A DNA stretch of 53,128 bases from Oceanospirillaceae bacterium (GCA_002723385.1 PBNY01000036.1:1-53128), one strand, 5' to 3'; shown: positions 1 through 10,164, numbered from the stretch's first letter. Notes: generated by a model not told the origin, from the sequence alone. Numbers and translations are program-made.

Positions 1-1082
1 AGATACTCTTTAAACAGACGACCCATCTCTTGCTCAACTGCCGGTTTGACTTCACTGGATACCAGTTTGTCTTTGGTCTGGGAGCTGAATTTTGGATCCG
101 GTACTTTCACCGAGATGATGGCCGTCAAACCTTCACGGGCATCGTCACCGGTCGTGGATACCTTGTTCTTCTTGTCCAGACCTTCCTGTGTAATATAGGA
201 ATTCAGGGTACGGGTCAGTGCCGCACGGAAACCGGCCAGGTGAGTACCGCCGTCACGCTGGGGAATGTTGTTGGTGTAGCAGAAGATATTTTCCTGGAAG
301 CTGTCGTTCCACTGCATCGCCACTTCAACGGCAATACCGTCTTCGCGCTCCATCTCAAAATGGAAGACGCCGTTCAGGGCCGTCTTGCCCTCGTTCAGGA
401 AGGTCACGAACGAGGACAGACCTCCTTCAAACTCGAAGGTGTCTTCTTTATCGGTGCGCTCGTCTTTTAAATGAATGCGAACACCGGAGTTGAGGAATGA
501 CAGTTCCCGCAACCGCTTGGCGAGGTAGTCGTAGCTGAATTCGGTTTTGGTGAAAGTTTGCTTCGAAGGGAGGAAGGTCACCATGGTGCCGGAGGTTTCA
601 GATACGCCGATTTCTTTCAGCGAGTAGTCTGGAACACCGTGGGTGTATTCCTGTTCGTACAGCTTGCCAGAACGACGAATGGTCAGCTTCAGCTTCTCGG
701 ACAGGGCGTTAACCACCGATACACCCACACCGTGCAAACCGCCGGATACCTTGTAGCTGTTGTCGTCGAACTTACCGCCCGCGTGCAGAACCGTCAGAAT
801 CACCTCGGCCGCCGACACCCCTTCTTCTTCGTGCAGTTCCGTCGGAATACCACGCCCGTTATCCGATACGGAAATGGAATTGTCCGGGTGAATGACCACA
901 TCCACCTGATCACAATGTCCGGCAAGTGCTTCGTCGATCGAGTTATCGACAACCTCGAACACCATATGATGCAGGCCAGTACCGTCGTCCGTATCACCAA
1001 TGTACATCCCGGGGCGTTTACGGACGGCGTCCAGACCCTTCAGTACCTTAATACTCGACGAATCGTAATTCTGCTCACTCAT
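1..1082 (-). CDS. gyrB: DNA gyrase subunit B, N-terminal part (cut by window edge)
   Basis: GyrB is the ATPase subunit of DNA gyrase, which introduces negative supercoils with GyrA. The first 360 residues are present; the C-terminal TOPRIM part lies beyond position 1. The GHKL ATPase motifs are clear: [10 protein letters not shown] (about 43-52, with the catalytic Glu), DNGRGIP (74-80) and GGLHGVG (114-120). The ATG at 1082 gives the usual [10 protein letters not shown] start. The gene follows recF by about 60 nt on the same strand, in the classical dnaA-dnaN-recF-gyrB order. Nothing unusual is seen in the part present. Confidence 0.97.
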   Translation of the reverse strand, partial: MSEQNYDSSSIKVLKGLDAVRKRPGMYIGDTDDGTGLHHMVFEVVDNSIDEALAGHCDQVDVVIHPDNSISVSDNGRGIPTELHEEEGVSAAEVILTVLHAGGKFDDNSYKVSGGLHGVGVSVVNALSEKLKLTIRRSGKLYEQEYTHGVPDYSLKEIGVSETSGTMVTFLPSKQTFTKTEFSYDYLAKRLRELSFLNSGVRIHLKDERTDKEDTFEFEGGLSSFVTFLNEGKTALNGVFHFEMEREDGIAVEVAMQWNDSFQENIFCYTNNIPQRDGGTHLAGFRAALTRTLNSYITQEGLDKKNKVSTTGDDAREGLTAIISVKVPDPKFSSQTKDKLVSSEVKPAVEQEMGRLFKEY

Positions 1083-1141
1083 TCAGTGTTCCTCTTGATG
1101 CCTTTCGGCCTTGTTCGGTAGTGTTCCAGATGGAGACAGGT

Positions 1142-2227
1142 TCATTCTTCGGTGACGTTGCCCTGTTCCACGTGGAACACTTTGTATTCGGCAGGTTGCC
1201 AGGTATCCAGCACCTGGCCTTTCTCAATGCTGGTGATGAAAACCTGACATTTTAAATCTTCTAGTACCTGGCATAAAGCCAGTCTGTGCGCGCCGTCCAG
1301 CTCAGAAGCCAGATCGTCGACCAGATAAATTGGCGGACTTCCGGTGCTCTCCTTGAACAGAATTCCCTGGGCCAGTTTGAGTGCGGCAACCACGGTTTTC
1401 TGCTGCCCGCGAGACAGAACATCGGCGGCATTCTGTTTGTCGGACTTGATGCGGATTTCCGCACGATGCGGACCGGCCTGGGTGAAACCCAGCTGTAACT
1501 CTCGCTCCGCCTGCTTTTTCAACACGTCCGCCAGCGGTGTGTTTTTCTCCCAGCCCGGATAGTAGGACAGCCCTACTTCCAGTTCGGGATCGAGCAATTT
1601 CAGTGTTCGATCAAATTCGGGTTTGAAGCGCTGAAGGTAGTCACGTCGATAGTCATCGATTTTTTCCGCCGCTTCGATAAAGCCCTCGTTCCAGACATCC
1701 AGCCATTCCAGCTCTTTCTGTTTCAGAACCGCATTGCGCTGTTTCAGCAAACTGCGGAACGTCCGCCACTGTTCGATGAAGGAAGCTTCAACGTGAAACA
1801 CACCCCAGTCCATAAACTGACGCCGTTCTTCAGGCGAACCCGACAATAACTTGAAGGTGTTAGGTTCAATGACTAACACTGGTAAGCGAGTCGCAGCATC
1901 GGCTTGCGAACCGAGCACAGAGCCGTTCAGCCGAAACAAATGATCGCCGTTCTTCAGTCGCAGGCTGTAGAGTGAATCACCTGGCTCGCCGTCCGGTGAA
2001 TCGGCGAGATCAATGGAGACTTCCAGTCGATCATCATCACGATTCAGAATGTGCTTGAGCTGATGGGTGCGAAACGACTTGCCGCTGGAAAGAAGGTGTA
2101 CTGACTCCAGAACGCTGGTTTTGCCAGAGCCATTATTACCGTAGATAAAGTTGACGCGCGGGTGCGGCAACAGAACCAGAGGCGCCAGATTCCGGACTCC
2201 TCTGGCCGACAGTTGTCGGATAGGCAT
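1142..2227 (-). CDS. recF: DNA replication/repair protein RecF
   Basis: RecF is an SMC/ABC-type ATPase that helps load RecA at single-strand gaps together with RecO and RecR. The 361 residues match the family length. The Walker A motif GNNGSGKT is at 30-37. The ABC signature region LSRGQQKT and a Walker B region ending YLVDDLASELD are both in the C-terminal third. Only 15 nt separate it from dnaN upstream. Its last codons contain a parS centromere site (1164-1179), so this coding sequence carries a second, non-coding job. Confidence 0.96.
   Translation of the reverse strand: MPIRQLSARGVRNLAPLVLLPHPRVNFIYGNNGSGKTSVLESVHLLSSGKSFRTHQLKHILNRDDDRLEVSIDLADSPDGEPGDSLYSLRLKNGDHLFRLNGSVLGSQADAATRLPVLVIEPNTFKLLSGSPEERRQFMDWGVFHVEASFIEQWRTFRSLLKQRNAVLKQKELEWLDVWNEGFIEAAEKIDDYRRDYLQRFKPEFDRTLKLLDPELEVGLSYYPGWEKNTPLADVLKKQAERELQLGFTQAGPHRAEIRIKSDKQNAADVLSRGQQKTVVAALKLAQGILFKESTGSPPIYLVDDLASELDGAHRLALCQVLEDLKCQVFITSIEKGQVLDTWQPAEYKVFHVEQGNVTEE
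1164..1179. other. parS: parS centromere site (ParB binding palindrome)
   Basis: The 16 bases TGTTCCACGTGGAACA form a perfect palindrome. They match the parS consensus (TGTTTCACGTGAAACA class, in the TGTTCCACGTGGAAC form used by pseudomonads). The site lies inside the 3' end of recF, about 3.7 kb from the candidate oriC and 13-14 kb from parAB, as expected for an origin-proximal centromere loaded by ParB. No second perfect copy was seen in the window; a lone half site occurs near 1791-1800. Confidence 0.9.
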
Positions 2228-2242
2228 GAACGAACGTCAGTA

Positions 2243-3343
2243 CTACAGCCGCATGGGCATAACGACGTAGAGAGAATCTCCGCCTTCGGAAGATTCCAAC
2301 AGCGCACTGCTGTTTGAGTCAGACAAGGTCATCTTCACCTGATCGGTGTCGATAACCCCCATGACGTCCTGGAGATAGGAAACGTTGAAGCCCATTTCCA
2401 GTGCTTCGCCCTGATACTCCACCATCACCAATTCTTCTGCTTCTTCCTGATCCGGGTTGCTGGCGAATACCCGCAGGGTATCGGTATCCAGCAGCAGACG
2501 CACACCTCGGTACTTTTCGTTAGACAGAATCGAGGTGCGGGTGAATACCTGACGCAGTTCATGACGATCTGCCATCATAACGTTATTGCCGTGGCGAGGA
2601 ATGACGCGGGTGTAATCCGGGAACTTGCCATCCACCAGTTTCGAGGTGAAGGTGAAGTTTTCGGTATGCGCGCGCAGATGGTTGTTGCTCAGTGCCAGCG
2701 TGACTGTCACGTCACCTTCCGTCAGCAACTTGGACAGTTCCAGCACACCTTTACGAGGCAGAATAATTTGCTGGTGCTCATCCGGACCGCTGATATCAAT
2801 CGAACTGGTTGCCAGACGATGCCCGTCCGTTGCCACCGCGCGCAGTTTGTCGGCACTGACTTCAAGCAGCATACCATTCAGGTAGTAACGAACGTCCTGC
2901 TGGGCCATGGCGAAACTGGTGCGATCAATCGCGCTGCGCAGGGAAGACTGGGGTACCGCAAAGGTCACTTCATTATCGATGTCTTCGACGTTCGGGAATT
3001 CTTCAGCTGGCAAGGTCGACAGAGTGAAACGGCTGCGACCCGAACGAACGTTCACACGCTGATTTTCCAGCGCCAGCTCAATCTGGGAACCGTCCGGCAA
3101 TGAACGACAGATGTCGACCAGTTTCTTGCCAGGAACGGTAATCGCGCCTTCTTCTCCAACCTGATCCAGTGTCACACGACCCAGCAGTTCCATCTCCATA
3201 TCCGTTCCGGTCAGAGACAGCTGCTGACCCTTGACCTCAAGCAGGATGTTGGCAGCCACCGGCAGGGTATGCCGTTTTTCTACTACGCCCGCCACCAATT
3301 GCAGAGGACGGAGAATGGCTTCCCTAGAGATAACGAATTTCAT
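2243..3343 (-). CDS. dnaN: DNA polymerase III beta sliding clamp
   Basis: The protein forms the ring-shaped dimer that tethers DNA polymerase III and many partners to DNA. At 366 residues it has the standard length for three repeated clamp domains. It begins MKFVISREAI and ends in the typical YVVMPMRL tail, which contributes to the peptide-binding pocket. It lies 17 nt after dnaA and 15 nt before recF on the same strand, so co-transcription with both is likely. Nothing is missing or odd. Confidence 0.98.
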   Translation of the reverse strand: MKFVISREAILRPLQLVAGVVEKRHTLPVAANILLEVKGQQLSLTGTDMEMELLGRVTLDQVGEEGAITVPGKKLVDICRSLPDGSQIELALENQRVNVRSGRSRFTLSTLPAEEFPNVEDIDNEVTFAVPQSSLRSAIDRTSFAMAQQDVRYYLNGMLLEVSADKLRAVATDGHRLATSSIDISGPDEHQQIILPRKGVLELSKLLTEGDVTVTLALSNNHLRAHTENFTFTSKLVDGKFPDYTRVIPRHGNNVMMADRHELRQVFTRTSILSNEKYRGVRLLLDTDTLRVFASNPDQEEAEELVMVEYQGEALEMGFNVSYLQDVMGVIDTDQVKMTLSDSNSSALLESSEGGDSLYVVMPMRL

Positions 3344-3360
3344 GTTGCTCCACTCAGATC

Positions 3361-4860
3361 TCAGGTTGTCAGCAAACGCATCAGGTTCTTGTAGTCTTCC
3401 AGAACATCCGCGTTCGCCTGTTGCAGTTCTTTCACTTTACGGCAGGCGTGCAATACCGTGGTATGGTCACGACCGCCAAAGGCTTCGCCGATTTCAGGCA
3501 GACTGTGATTGGTCAGTTCCTTGCTCAGCGCCATGGCAATTTGCCTTGGTCTGGCAATCGAACGTGTACGCCGCTTTGACGATAAATCGGAAACCTTCAT
3601 TTTATAGTATTCAGCGACGGTGCGCTGAATATTATCGATACTTACCTGCCGTTCCTGAAGTGCCAAAAGGTCTTTTAATGACTCTTTGATAAACGGCAGG
3701 TTGATGGTCATTCCCGTGAATTGGGCATTGGCGATCACACGCTTGAGTGCACCTTCCAGTTCACGAACATTTGACCGGATTCTCTGGGCCAGAAAGAAAG
3801 CCGCATCGTCTGGCAAATCGATATTACTCTGCTCGGCTTTCTTCATCAGAATCGCGACTCGCGTTTCCAGTTCAGGTGGCTCCACTCCGACGGTCAGTCC
3901 CCAGCCGAAGCGAGACTTGAGACGCTCTTCCAGACCATCAATTTCCTTTGGATAGCGGTCGCAAGTCAGAATCATCTGCTGCCCGCCTTCCAGCAGAGCA
4001 TTAAAGGTATGGAAGAACTCTTCCTGAGAACGCTCTTTACCGGCAAAAAACTGGATATCGTCAATCAACAGGGCATCAAGGCTGCGATAGAAACGCTTGA
4101 ATTCATTGATAGCATTTAACTGCAGCGCTTTCACCATGTCCTGAACGAAGCGTTCAGAATGGACGTACAGTACCTTGGCGTTCGGATTCTGGCTCTGGAG
4201 ATGATTGCCGACGGCGTGCATCAAGTGAGTTTTACCCAAACCCACACCACCGTATATAAAGAGTGGGTTGTAGGATCCCCCCGCATTCTCAGCCACCTGG
4301 CGAGCCGCAGCGTGAGCCAGCTGGTTCGATTTACCTTCAACGAAACTCTTGAAGGTAAAGGAAGCATTCAGAAAACTGCGGTGTTTCAGACCACCTTCTA
4401 CCTGCACTTCACGCTCTGGCCGTGCGATAGCCGCCTGATTGGCACCCGCCAGGGATTCAACAATCGGCAGCTCCTGCTGACGATCCGGCTCCCTGTCTTC
4501 TTCACGGGTGCGGGTTTCGGCAAAGCTGGAGGACTGGCCAGGACGACTGCTATTAATAGTTGCTGCTGGAGCAGGCGCCGCCACCGGACGGAACATGGGC
4601 TGGGACTCCCCCACCACCAGTTCAACGTTCGTGATGCGACCACCATTCAGATCAGACAGGATTTGCTGGATGCGCTCCAGATATTTGTCTCGTACCCAAT
4701 CCCTTACAAACCGATTTGGCGCACTGAGTACCAGCTGCTGATTGACTTCAGAAGCCAGTAACGGGCGAATCCAGGTGTTGTATTGCTGAGCCGGCAATTC
4801 ATGCTCAAGAGATTTGAGACATTGATCCCACAATGCGGTCACGGCTACCTCAAGTTTCAA
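3361..4860 (-). CDS. dnaA: Chromosomal replication initiator DnaA
   Basis: DnaA is the AAA+ initiator that binds DnaA boxes and melts oriC. The 499 residues comprise the N-terminal DnaB/DiaA-interaction domain (about 1-85), a variable low-complexity linker (about 90-160), the AAA+ domain with Walker A GGVGLGKT (204-211) and Walker B LLIDDIQ (264-270), and the C-terminal DNA-binding domain with signature [15 protein letters not shown] (462-476). It is transcribed leftward away from the candidate oriC and heads dnaA-dnaN-recF-gyrB. DnaA boxes just upstream suggest autoregulation, which is known for this family. Confidence 0.98.
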   Translation of the reverse strand: MKLEVAVTALWDQCLKSLEHELPAQQYNTWIRPLLASEVNQQLVLSAPNRFVRDWVRDKYLERIQQILSDLNGGRITNVELVVGESQPMFRPVAAPAPAATINSSRPGQSSSFAETRTREEDREPDRQQELPIVESLAGANQAAIARPEREVQVEGGLKHRSFLNASFTFKSFVEGKSNQLAHAAARQVAENAGGSYNPLFIYGGVGLGKTHLMHAVGNHLQSQNPNAKVLYVHSERFVQDMVKALQLNAINEFKRFYRSLDALLIDDIQFFAGKERSQEEFFHTFNALLEGGQQMILTCDRYPKEIDGLEERLKSRFGWGLTVGVEPPELETRVAILMKKAEQSNIDLPDDAAFFLAQRIRSNVRELEGALKRVIANAQFTGMTINLPFIKESLKDLLALQERQVSIDNIQRTVAEYYKMKVSDLSSKRRTRSIARPRQIAMALSKELTNHSLPEIGEAFGGRDHTTVLHACRKVKELQQANADVLEDYKNLMRLLTT

Positions 4861-5328
4861 CTTTTGATCAAAGACCGCGCAGTCTACTCCAGACTTTTCA
4901 AGTTATCCACAAGCCAGTGAAAAAAGCACTTTTTGCCAAAGCTGTGGAAAACATGGCTATGAGGCAAAAAATTATCCACCTCTTGAGACGTTCAAAAATC
5001 AGGGTCTGTATAACTGCTTTGGTTATCCACTGCCAAAACACCGCTAATACGCAGTATCCACACCCTGGTTCAACAGGGTTATGAAAGCCTGAAAGGCGCA
5101 TGTTCATGGGCTAAATCCATGTTATCCACAGATATTGGCTTCACCATAAATAACAATAACAGATTCTCTTCTCTTTCCCTTCATCAAAACATATGAACAG
5201 TTATCTAATGTGAAGGGCTTTACGGTCATCGAAATTGTTCAATCAGTAACCATTGCCTTGGTATCCGCTTTCCAATACAATTGCCGCCCTTTAAAAATCG
5301 ACTCCATTCTTAATCCGGTGAACGTCCT
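4861..5328. other. oriC: Candidate replication origin oriC (dnaA-rpmH intergenic region)
   Basis: This 468-nt gap between divergent dnaA and rpmH has no gene. It contains two perfect DnaA boxes TTATCCACA (4903-4911 and 5122-5130). Four one-mismatch boxes lie between them: TTTTCCACA on the minus strand (4943-4951), TTATCCACC (4972-4980), TTATCCACT (5023-5031) and GTATCCACA (5054-5062). An A+T-rich stretch follows (about 5131-5215) and could be the unwinding element. In pseudomonads oriC lies in this same gap. That replication starts here is inferred from this arrangement. Confidence 0.85.
5253..5281 (+). promoter_or_regulatory. Probable rpmH promoter
   Basis: A -35 like TTGCCT (5253-5258) and a -10 like TACAAT (5276-5281) are separated by exactly 17 nt. 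They end 47 nt before the rpmH start and point rightward. This is the best sigma70-type match in the gap and would drive rpmH-rnpA and probably yidD-yidC. Confidence 0.6.
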
Positions 5329-5463
5329 ATGAAACGTACATTTCAACCCAGCGTACTGAAGCGCAAGCGTACCCACGGTTTCCGTGCTCGTATGGCTACC
5401 AAAAATGGCCGTCAGGTTCTGGCTCGTCGTCGCGCCAAAGGCCGCCATTCTCTGAGCGCCTGA
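5329..5463 (+). CDS. rpmH: 50S ribosomal protein L34
   Basis: This 44-residue, strongly basic protein begins [14 protein letters not shown] and ends GRHSLSA, the invariant pattern and length of bacterial L34. L34 binds 23S rRNA in the large subunit. It is the first gene rightward from the candidate oriC and precedes rnpA by 29 nt, the near-universal bacterial pairing. The ATG at 5329 follows a weak ribosome binding site, but homology fixes the start. Confidence 0.97.
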   Translation: MKRTFQPSVLKRKRTHGFRARMATKNGRQVLARRRAKGRHSLSA

Positions 5464-5492
5464 GTAATCATCTGACTCCTGCAGCGTTTTCA

Positions 5493-5891
5493 ATGTCTGA
5501 CTACTGCTTTACCCGGCAATCAAGGCTGCTGAAGCCCGACGAGTTCAAGCAAGTGTTTGACAGGACAGAACTACGTGGGAGTACTCCTCATCTGCTGATA
5601 CTGGCTCGTGCCAGTACATCCGGTCAGGCCCGACTTGGATTTGTAATCCCCAAAAAACAGATCAAGCTTGCTGTACAACGGAATCGCGTCAGACGTCTGG
5701 TGCGCGAATCATTCCGGCACCATCAGCAACGAATGGATAATCTGGACTTTGTGGTGATGGCGAGATCCGGTTTGGCGGAACTGGACAACCAGCAGATACG
5801 TGAGATGATTGACGCCCTCTGGTTTCGGTTAAAACGTCCAACTTATGGCAAAAGCGGAAAACCACGACGCAAACCCTCGCGCAAGCATTAG
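5493..5891 (+). CDS. rnpA: Ribonuclease P protein component
   Basis: RnpA is the protein cofactor of the RNase P ribozyme that removes tRNA 5' leaders. The 132 residues are of normal length. The conserved basic RNR-type helix ([14 protein letters not shown], about 62-75) that contacts the RNA is present, and the C-terminus is rich in Arg and Lys. The yidD start lies 47 nt inside its end in another frame, a common overlap in this operon. Confidence 0.96.
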   Translation: MSDYCFTRQSRLLKPDEFKQVFDRTELRGSTPHLLILARASTSGQARLGFVIPKKQIKLAVQRNRVRRLVRESFRHHQQRMDNLDFVVMARSGLAELDNQQIREMIDALWFRLKRPTYGKSGKPRRKPSRKH

Positions 5892-6141
5892 CGCCAAGGT
5901 GTTGTTGTTGATCATCAAGGCATATCGGTACCTGATCAGCCCGTTATTACCGAACCGTTGCCGTTTTTATCCAACCTGTTCTGCCTATGCAGCTGAAGCC
6001 ATTCAGAAGCATGGAGCCTGGCAAGGCGGCCGCCTTGCAATCAAACGCTTATTCAAGTGTCATCCATGGGGTTCCCACGGCGTCGATCTGGTGCCTGATA
6101 ATCCCGAATCCTCCACCAACTGTTGTCAACGGAAACCCTGA
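5845..6141 (+). CDS. yidD: Membrane protein insertion efficiency factor YidD
   Basis: YidD is a small inner-membrane-associated protein thought to assist YidC-dependent membrane insertion. The 98 residues contain the family hallmark region: [20 protein letters not shown] with its Cys pair, followed by SAYAAEAI and the [14 protein letters not shown] motif. The first ATG, 47 nt inside rnpA, is taken as the start; a shorter start is possible but would lose little of the conserved core. It ends two nt before the yidC ATG. Confidence 0.93.
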   Translation: MAKAENHDANPRASISAKVLLLIIKAYRYLISPLLPNRCRFYPTCSAYAAEAIQKHGAWQGGRLAIKRLFKCHPWGSHGVDLVPDNPESSTNCCQRKP

Positions 6142-6143
6142 AG

Positions 6144-7805
6144 ATGGATATCCGCCGTACGGTTATTTTGATTGGCTTGGCCATTAGCAGCTATTTTCTG
6201 ATTCTGGCCTGGAATGAAGATTACGGAAGCGAAAAGCAGATCGACAAGCCAATCGCTAACGAAACACAAAGCACAAACGCTGAAGCACCTGCAATTCCTG
6301 TTGCAAATGACAGTGAAGTTGCAGCAGAACTGCCACAGATTGAAGTCAGCAGCGTTGAGGACACAGCGGTTGTGGGTGAGCCTTCCGGTACCCTGATTCG
6401 TGTTGTCACTGATGTGCTGGATGTCAACATCGATCCTCGTGGTGGTGAAGTCACCCAGGTGTTGCTGCCAGCCTACCCGGCTTCCAGCGAACAACAGGAC
6501 GTCCCGTTCGTTCTGATGGAACGCAACCAGCGTCGTGTGTATGTGGCGCAGAGTGGCTTGCTGGGTCGTGATGGCACCGATTCCAACGGCGCTCCGTTGT
6601 TCACAAGTGCCCAAACAGAGTACGAACTGGGTGACCAGGACGAGCTGAAAGTGGTACTGACGACCCAGGTTGAAAAAGGCCGCATTGAGAAGATCTACAC
6701 CTTCCGCCGCTCTGATTATCTGATGGACGTCACCTACCGCATTCATAACGAATCGGATTCAAGCTGGCAGGGTGTTTTTTACGCTCAGTTGAAGCGTGAT
6801 GGTTCTTCCGATCCGTCTGCCGGTCCTGACATGGGTATGCAGTCGTACCTCGGTGCTGCACTCACCACCAGTGAAAATCGCTATGAGAAGGTGACGTTCT
6901 CGGATCTTGAAGATCAGGATTTCAAGAGTCAGCAGCAAGGCGGCTGGGCAGCCATTCTGCAGCATTACTTCCTGTCTGCCTGGGTACCGTCTCAGGACGC
7001 GGCTCACACCTACAACGGCCGTTACGTCAAAGGGCATTACATTTTTGGCTTATACAGCAAGCCATTTCAGGTTGCCGCGGGTGCAACGGACGAAACAGGC
7101 GCGAGCCTGTACGTAGGTCCGAAAATCCAGGGCAAGTTGGCAGAAATTGCACCTAATCTGGAGCTGACAGTCGATTATGGCTGGCTTTGGTGGATAGCCC
7201 AGCCGTTGTTTTTCGGACTGGAATTCTTCCATTCGCTGGTTGGCAACTGGGGTGTGGCCATCATCCTGCTGACAGTCTGCATCAAGATACTGTTCTTCTA
7301 CCCGTCTGCCATGAGTTACCGCTCCATGGCCAACATGCGGAAGGTCGGACCCAAGATGCAGGAACTGAAGGACAAGCATGGCGACAATCGTGAGAAGCTG
7401 GGTCAGGAAATGATGAAGCTGTACCGCGATGAGAAAATCAACCCGTTGGGTGGTTGCCTGCCGATTCTGATTCAGATGCCAGTGTTCATCGCGCTCTATT
7501 GGGTATTGATGGAAAGTGTGGAAATTCGTCAGGCACCGTTTGCGCTCTGGATTGAAGACATGTCGGTGATGGATCCGTATTTCATCCTGCCGCTGATCAT
7601 GGGTGCTTCCATGTTCGTTCAGATGAAGCTGAACCCGGCGCCACCTGATCCGATGCAGGCTCGTGTGATGCAGTTCATGCCGATCATCTTCACCATTTTC
7701 TTCCTCTGGTTCCCTGCCGGACTGGTACTGTACTGGGTGGTTAACAACCTGTTGTCCATTGCCCAGCAGTATGTCATCACCAAGCAGATCGAAAACGCTT
7801 CCTGA
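6144..7805 (+). CDS. yidC: Membrane protein insertase YidC
   Basis: YidC (Oxa1 family) inserts and folds inner-membrane proteins, alone or with SecYEG; ATP synthase subunit c is a classic substrate. The 553-residue protein has an N-terminal transmembrane helix (about 8-22), a large periplasmic beta-sandwich domain (to about 330) and the C-terminal five-helix insertase core (from about 345), with a basic cytoplasmic loop (MANMRKVGPKMQELKDKHG). The ATG at 6144 (MDIRRTV) is chosen over an upstream TTG at 6123 because it gives the canonical start. Confidence 0.96.
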   Translation: MDIRRTVILIGLAISSYFLILAWNEDYGSEKQIDKPIANETQSTNAEAPAIPVANDSEVAAELPQIEVSSVEDTAVVGEPSGTLIRVVTDVLDVNIDPRGGEVTQVLLPAYPASSEQQDVPFVLMERNQRRVYVAQSGLLGRDGTDSNGAPLFTSAQTEYELGDQDELKVVLTTQVEKGRIEKIYTFRRSDYLMDVTYRIHNESDSSWQGVFYAQLKRDGSSDPSAGPDMGMQSYLGAALTTSENRYEKVTFSDLEDQDFKSQQQGGWAAILQHYFLSAWVPSQDAAHTYNGRYVKGHYIFGLYSKPFQVAAGATDETGASLYVGPKIQGKLAEIAPNLELTVDYGWLWWIAQPLFFGLEFFHSLVGNWGVAIILLTVCIKILFFYPSAMSYRSMANMRKVGPKMQELKDKHGDNREKLGQEMMKLYRDEKINPLGGCLPILIQMPVFIALYWVLMESVEIRQAPFALWIEDMSVMDPYFILPLIMGASMFVQMKLNPAPPDPMQARVMQFMPIIFTIFFLWFPAGLVLYWVVNNLLSIAQQYVITKQIENAS

Positions 7806-7814
7806 TTTGCTTGT

Positions 7815-7850
7815 ATTACGGGACAAGGTGTAGGCCTTGTTCCGTATTTC
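7815..7850 (+). terminator. Hairpin after yidC, possible terminator
   Basis: A 14-bp imperfect stem pairs 7815-7828 with 7835-7848 (core GGACAAGG / CCTTGTTCC) around a 6-nt loop. It lies 10 nt after the yidC stop. The trailing T-run is short, so termination is probably partial, and mnmE downstream may receive read-through. Confidence 0.5.
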
Positions 7851-7904
7851 CCGCCTGACTCTTCTCTGCGTTACACTCCCGCTTTTGACGCCAGAGAGAT
7901 TCCC

Positions 7905-9299
7905 ATGATTCAACCCGTTCAGACCGATACCGTTGCTGCTGTTGCAACGGCCCCCGGACGCGGTGGCGTTGGCATTGTGCGTGTTTCTGGCCCTGCAGCG
8001 ACGGACGTTGCGAAGCGGATTCTTGGTGTCTGCCCAGAACCCAGATATGCGCGCTACGGGGACTTCCTTGATCTTGATGGACAGCCGCTGGATACCGGGA
8101 TTGCGCTGTTCTTTGCAGGGCCGAACTCGTTTACCGGGGAAAATGTGCTGGAGCTACAGGGTCATGGTGGCCCGGTAATTCTTGATTTACTCCTGAATGC
8201 CGTGCTCGCTTGCGGCTGCCGGTTGGCTCGACCCGGTGAGTTTTCAGAGCGTGCCTTCCTGAACGACAAGATGGATCTGGCTCAAGCCGAAGCCATTGCT
8301 GATCTGATTGATTCAGCATCGGAACAGGCTGCTCGCTGCGCAGTGCGCTCACTGCAGGGTGAATTTTCCCAGCGTATCTCTGGACTGCAGGCCCAGTTGA
8401 CGGAGTTACGGGTACACGTCGAGGCAGCGATCGATTTCCCGGAAGAAGAAATCGATTTTCTGTCGGACGGTATTATTGAGGCAAAACTGGTTCAGGTCAG
8501 AAGCAGCCTGGATCAGGTGTTGGTCAGCGCCAATCAGGGGTCTCTGCTCAGGGAAGGCATGAATGTGGTAATTGCCGGACGTCCGAATGCGGGCAAATCC
8601 TCATTGCTGAATGCGTTAGCCGGGAATGAACGTGCCATTGTGACAGACATTGCCGGGACAACCCGGGATGTTCTGCGTGAGCATATCCACATTGATGGTA
8701 TGCCACTACACATCATCGACACTGCGGGTCTGCGCGATGCGCCGGATGAAGTCGAACGCATCGGTATTGAGCGGGCCTGGGAAGAAATCCACCGGGCTGA
8801 CCGTGTGTTGCTGATGGTGGACAGTACCTGCGACGATCTTCCACCAGAACGCTTGCTGCATGCCCTTTACGATGCACAGGGATTGAAGTCGACCGCTGAT
8901 GACCTGATTGACTCCGGGCTGATCACCGTCGTTCGCAACAAGGTTGATTTGAGTGGTGAAACCGGCGGGCTCGTTTCAACAGACCCCTTCCCGGTGATTG
9001 GCCTGTCGGCAAAAGAGCAGACCGGAGTAGACACGCTTCGATCCCATCTCAAAGAGGTCATGGGGTTTGATGCTGCAGGCGAAGGTGGATTTATTGCACG
9101 AAGACGCCATATTGATGCCTTGAAGCGTGCTCAAACAGCGCTGGAGAACGGTCATCAGCAATTGGTCGCAATAGCAGCCGGCGAGTTGTTGGCGGAAGAC
9201 TTGAGAGCGGCCCAGAAGTCTCTGGGGGAAATCACCGGCGATTTCAGCGCCGATGATTTGCTGGGAGAAATTTTTGGCAGTTTCTGTATCGGCAAGTAG
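7905..9299 (+). CDS. mnmE: tRNA modification GTPase MnmE
   Basis: MnmE works with MnmG to install the cmnm5/nm5 modification on wobble U34 of certain tRNAs. The 464 residues show the N-terminal tetrahydrofolate-binding domain, a helical domain, and an inserted G domain with GRPNAGKS (225-232), GTTRD (251-255), DTAG (272-275) and NKVD (about 345). The protein ends in the essential FCIGK motif, whose Cys is required for modification. Its partner mnmG is 2.2 kb downstream, separated by an accessory interval. Confidence 0.97.
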   Translation: MIQPVQTDTVAAVATAPGRGGVGIVRVSGPAATDVAKRILGVCPEPRYARYGDFLDLDGQPLDTGIALFFAGPNSFTGENVLELQGHGGPVILDLLLNAVLACGCRLARPGEFSERAFLNDKMDLAQAEAIADLIDSASEQAARCAVRSLQGEFSQRISGLQAQLTELRVHVEAAIDFPEEEIDFLSDGIIEAKLVQVRSSLDQVLVSANQGSLLREGMNVVIAGRPNAGKSSLLNALAGNERAIVTDIAGTTRDVLREHIHIDGMPLHIIDTAGLRDAPDEVERIGIERAWEEIHRADRVLLMVDSTCDDLPPERLLHALYDAQGLKSTADDLIDSGLITVVRNKVDLSGETGGLVSTDPFPVIGLSAKEQTGVDTLRSHLKEVMGFDAAGEGGFIARRRHIDALKRAQTALENGHQQLVAIAAGELLAEDLRAAQKSLGEITGDFSADDLLGEIFGSFCIGK

Positions 9300-9314
9300 A
9301 GCCGATTGCAGAAA

Positions 9315-9863
9315 TTACAGGCTGCTCAGGCTTGCCAGCCACTCTTGCACTGCATCCAGGTGAACAGCACTTTCCTGACCTCGATCCATCATCAGTGCAC
9401 CCTGCAGGCTGCTGCTTACCACCAAAGCCAAAGATTCCTTTGAAATTGGCAGGAAGCGAGCTGGCTGCAGGCTGTCCAGCACCCACTGCTGCAATTCATC
9501 ATGGAATTCTGCAATGGCCTGGCGGCATTCCTCGGTTAATTCCTGGTAACTGGCCTGATACGCCAGCGCCAGAGTCAATTCATGGCCCTGATAATAGTCG
9601 GCATACATCATAAACAAGTGCTGCAAACGTTGACGGGGACTGGAAATGTCACCAGTACGGCGCTGCAATGCATCGAAGAAGCCACTTCTGAAGTCTTTGA
9701 CAAGCTCCAGTAACAAGGCATCTCGGCTTTTGAAGTGGTAATGCACAGAACTGGACTTGATGCCAGCAGCCTTGCCCATTTCCCGGAAACTGGACGCTGC
9801 GAGGTTATCTTTCTGTATACGCTCGACGGCAATGATCTTCAGTTGATCTCTCGTGTCACTCAT
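9315..9863 (-). CDS. TetR-family transcriptional regulator
   Basis: A 182-residue protein with an N-terminal TetR-type helix-turn-helix (about 20-50, including GIKSSSVHYHFKSRDALL) and a helical ligand-binding domain of unknown specificity. It runs convergent to mnmE with only 15 nt between stop codons. No divergently transcribed efflux or catabolic operon lies beside it; the nearest gene upstream is a lipoprotein on the other strand, about 300 nt away, which is the simplest candidate target. The effector cannot be predicted. Confidence 0.9.
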   Translation of the reverse strand: MSDTRDQLKIIAVERIQKDNLAASSFREMGKAAGIKSSSVHYHFKSRDALLLELVKDFRSGFFDALQRRTGDISSPRQRLQHLFMMYADYYQGHELTLALAYQASYQELTEECRQAIAEFHDELQQWVLDSLQPARFLPISKESLALVVSSSLQGALMMDRGQESAVHLDAVQEWLASLSSL

Positions 9864-10164
9864 TGTGGCTTCTCCCTAAACAGCTGGTAGCTTGAGTCTA
9901 TCGACTGTTAGTCCATTATGAAACCAGAGAGGCTCCCTAATTGCATTCAATACTATCAAACGCAGTCTATATTTATTTTAAGAATGAATGACAACACATG
10001 TTTGGTGCCATAACTGGCCGGAAAAGCCCTTCGAAAAGCCTCTGATTTGTTGATTCTGGTTAAGAGACCGTCAGAAAGTGACGTTTTATGACGTATTCCG
10101 CCTTGAAGGAAGGTCATATCAGGTAAAATTCCGAAATAAAAACGTCATCATCCAAGGTGAGCGT
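9864..10164. promoter_or_regulatory. Divergent intergenic region with repeated TGACGT motifs
   Basis: This gap holds the divergent promoters of the TetR gene and the lipoprotein gene. Three copies of TGACGT are seen: two direct copies 10 nt apart (10079-10084 and 10089-10094) and one inverted copy (10142-10147) just before the lipoprotein ribosome binding site. They could be operator half sites. No clear -35/-10 pair was identified and no binding protein is known. Confidence 0.35.

Noticed and set aside
30..1121. Plus-strand open frames over gyrB
   Set aside because: They oppose the clearly recognisable gyrB coding sequence and show no motif.
1791..1800. Half of a parS-like site (ACGTGAAACA) in recF
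   Set aside because: Only one arm matches. The other half diverges, so it is not counted as a ParB site.
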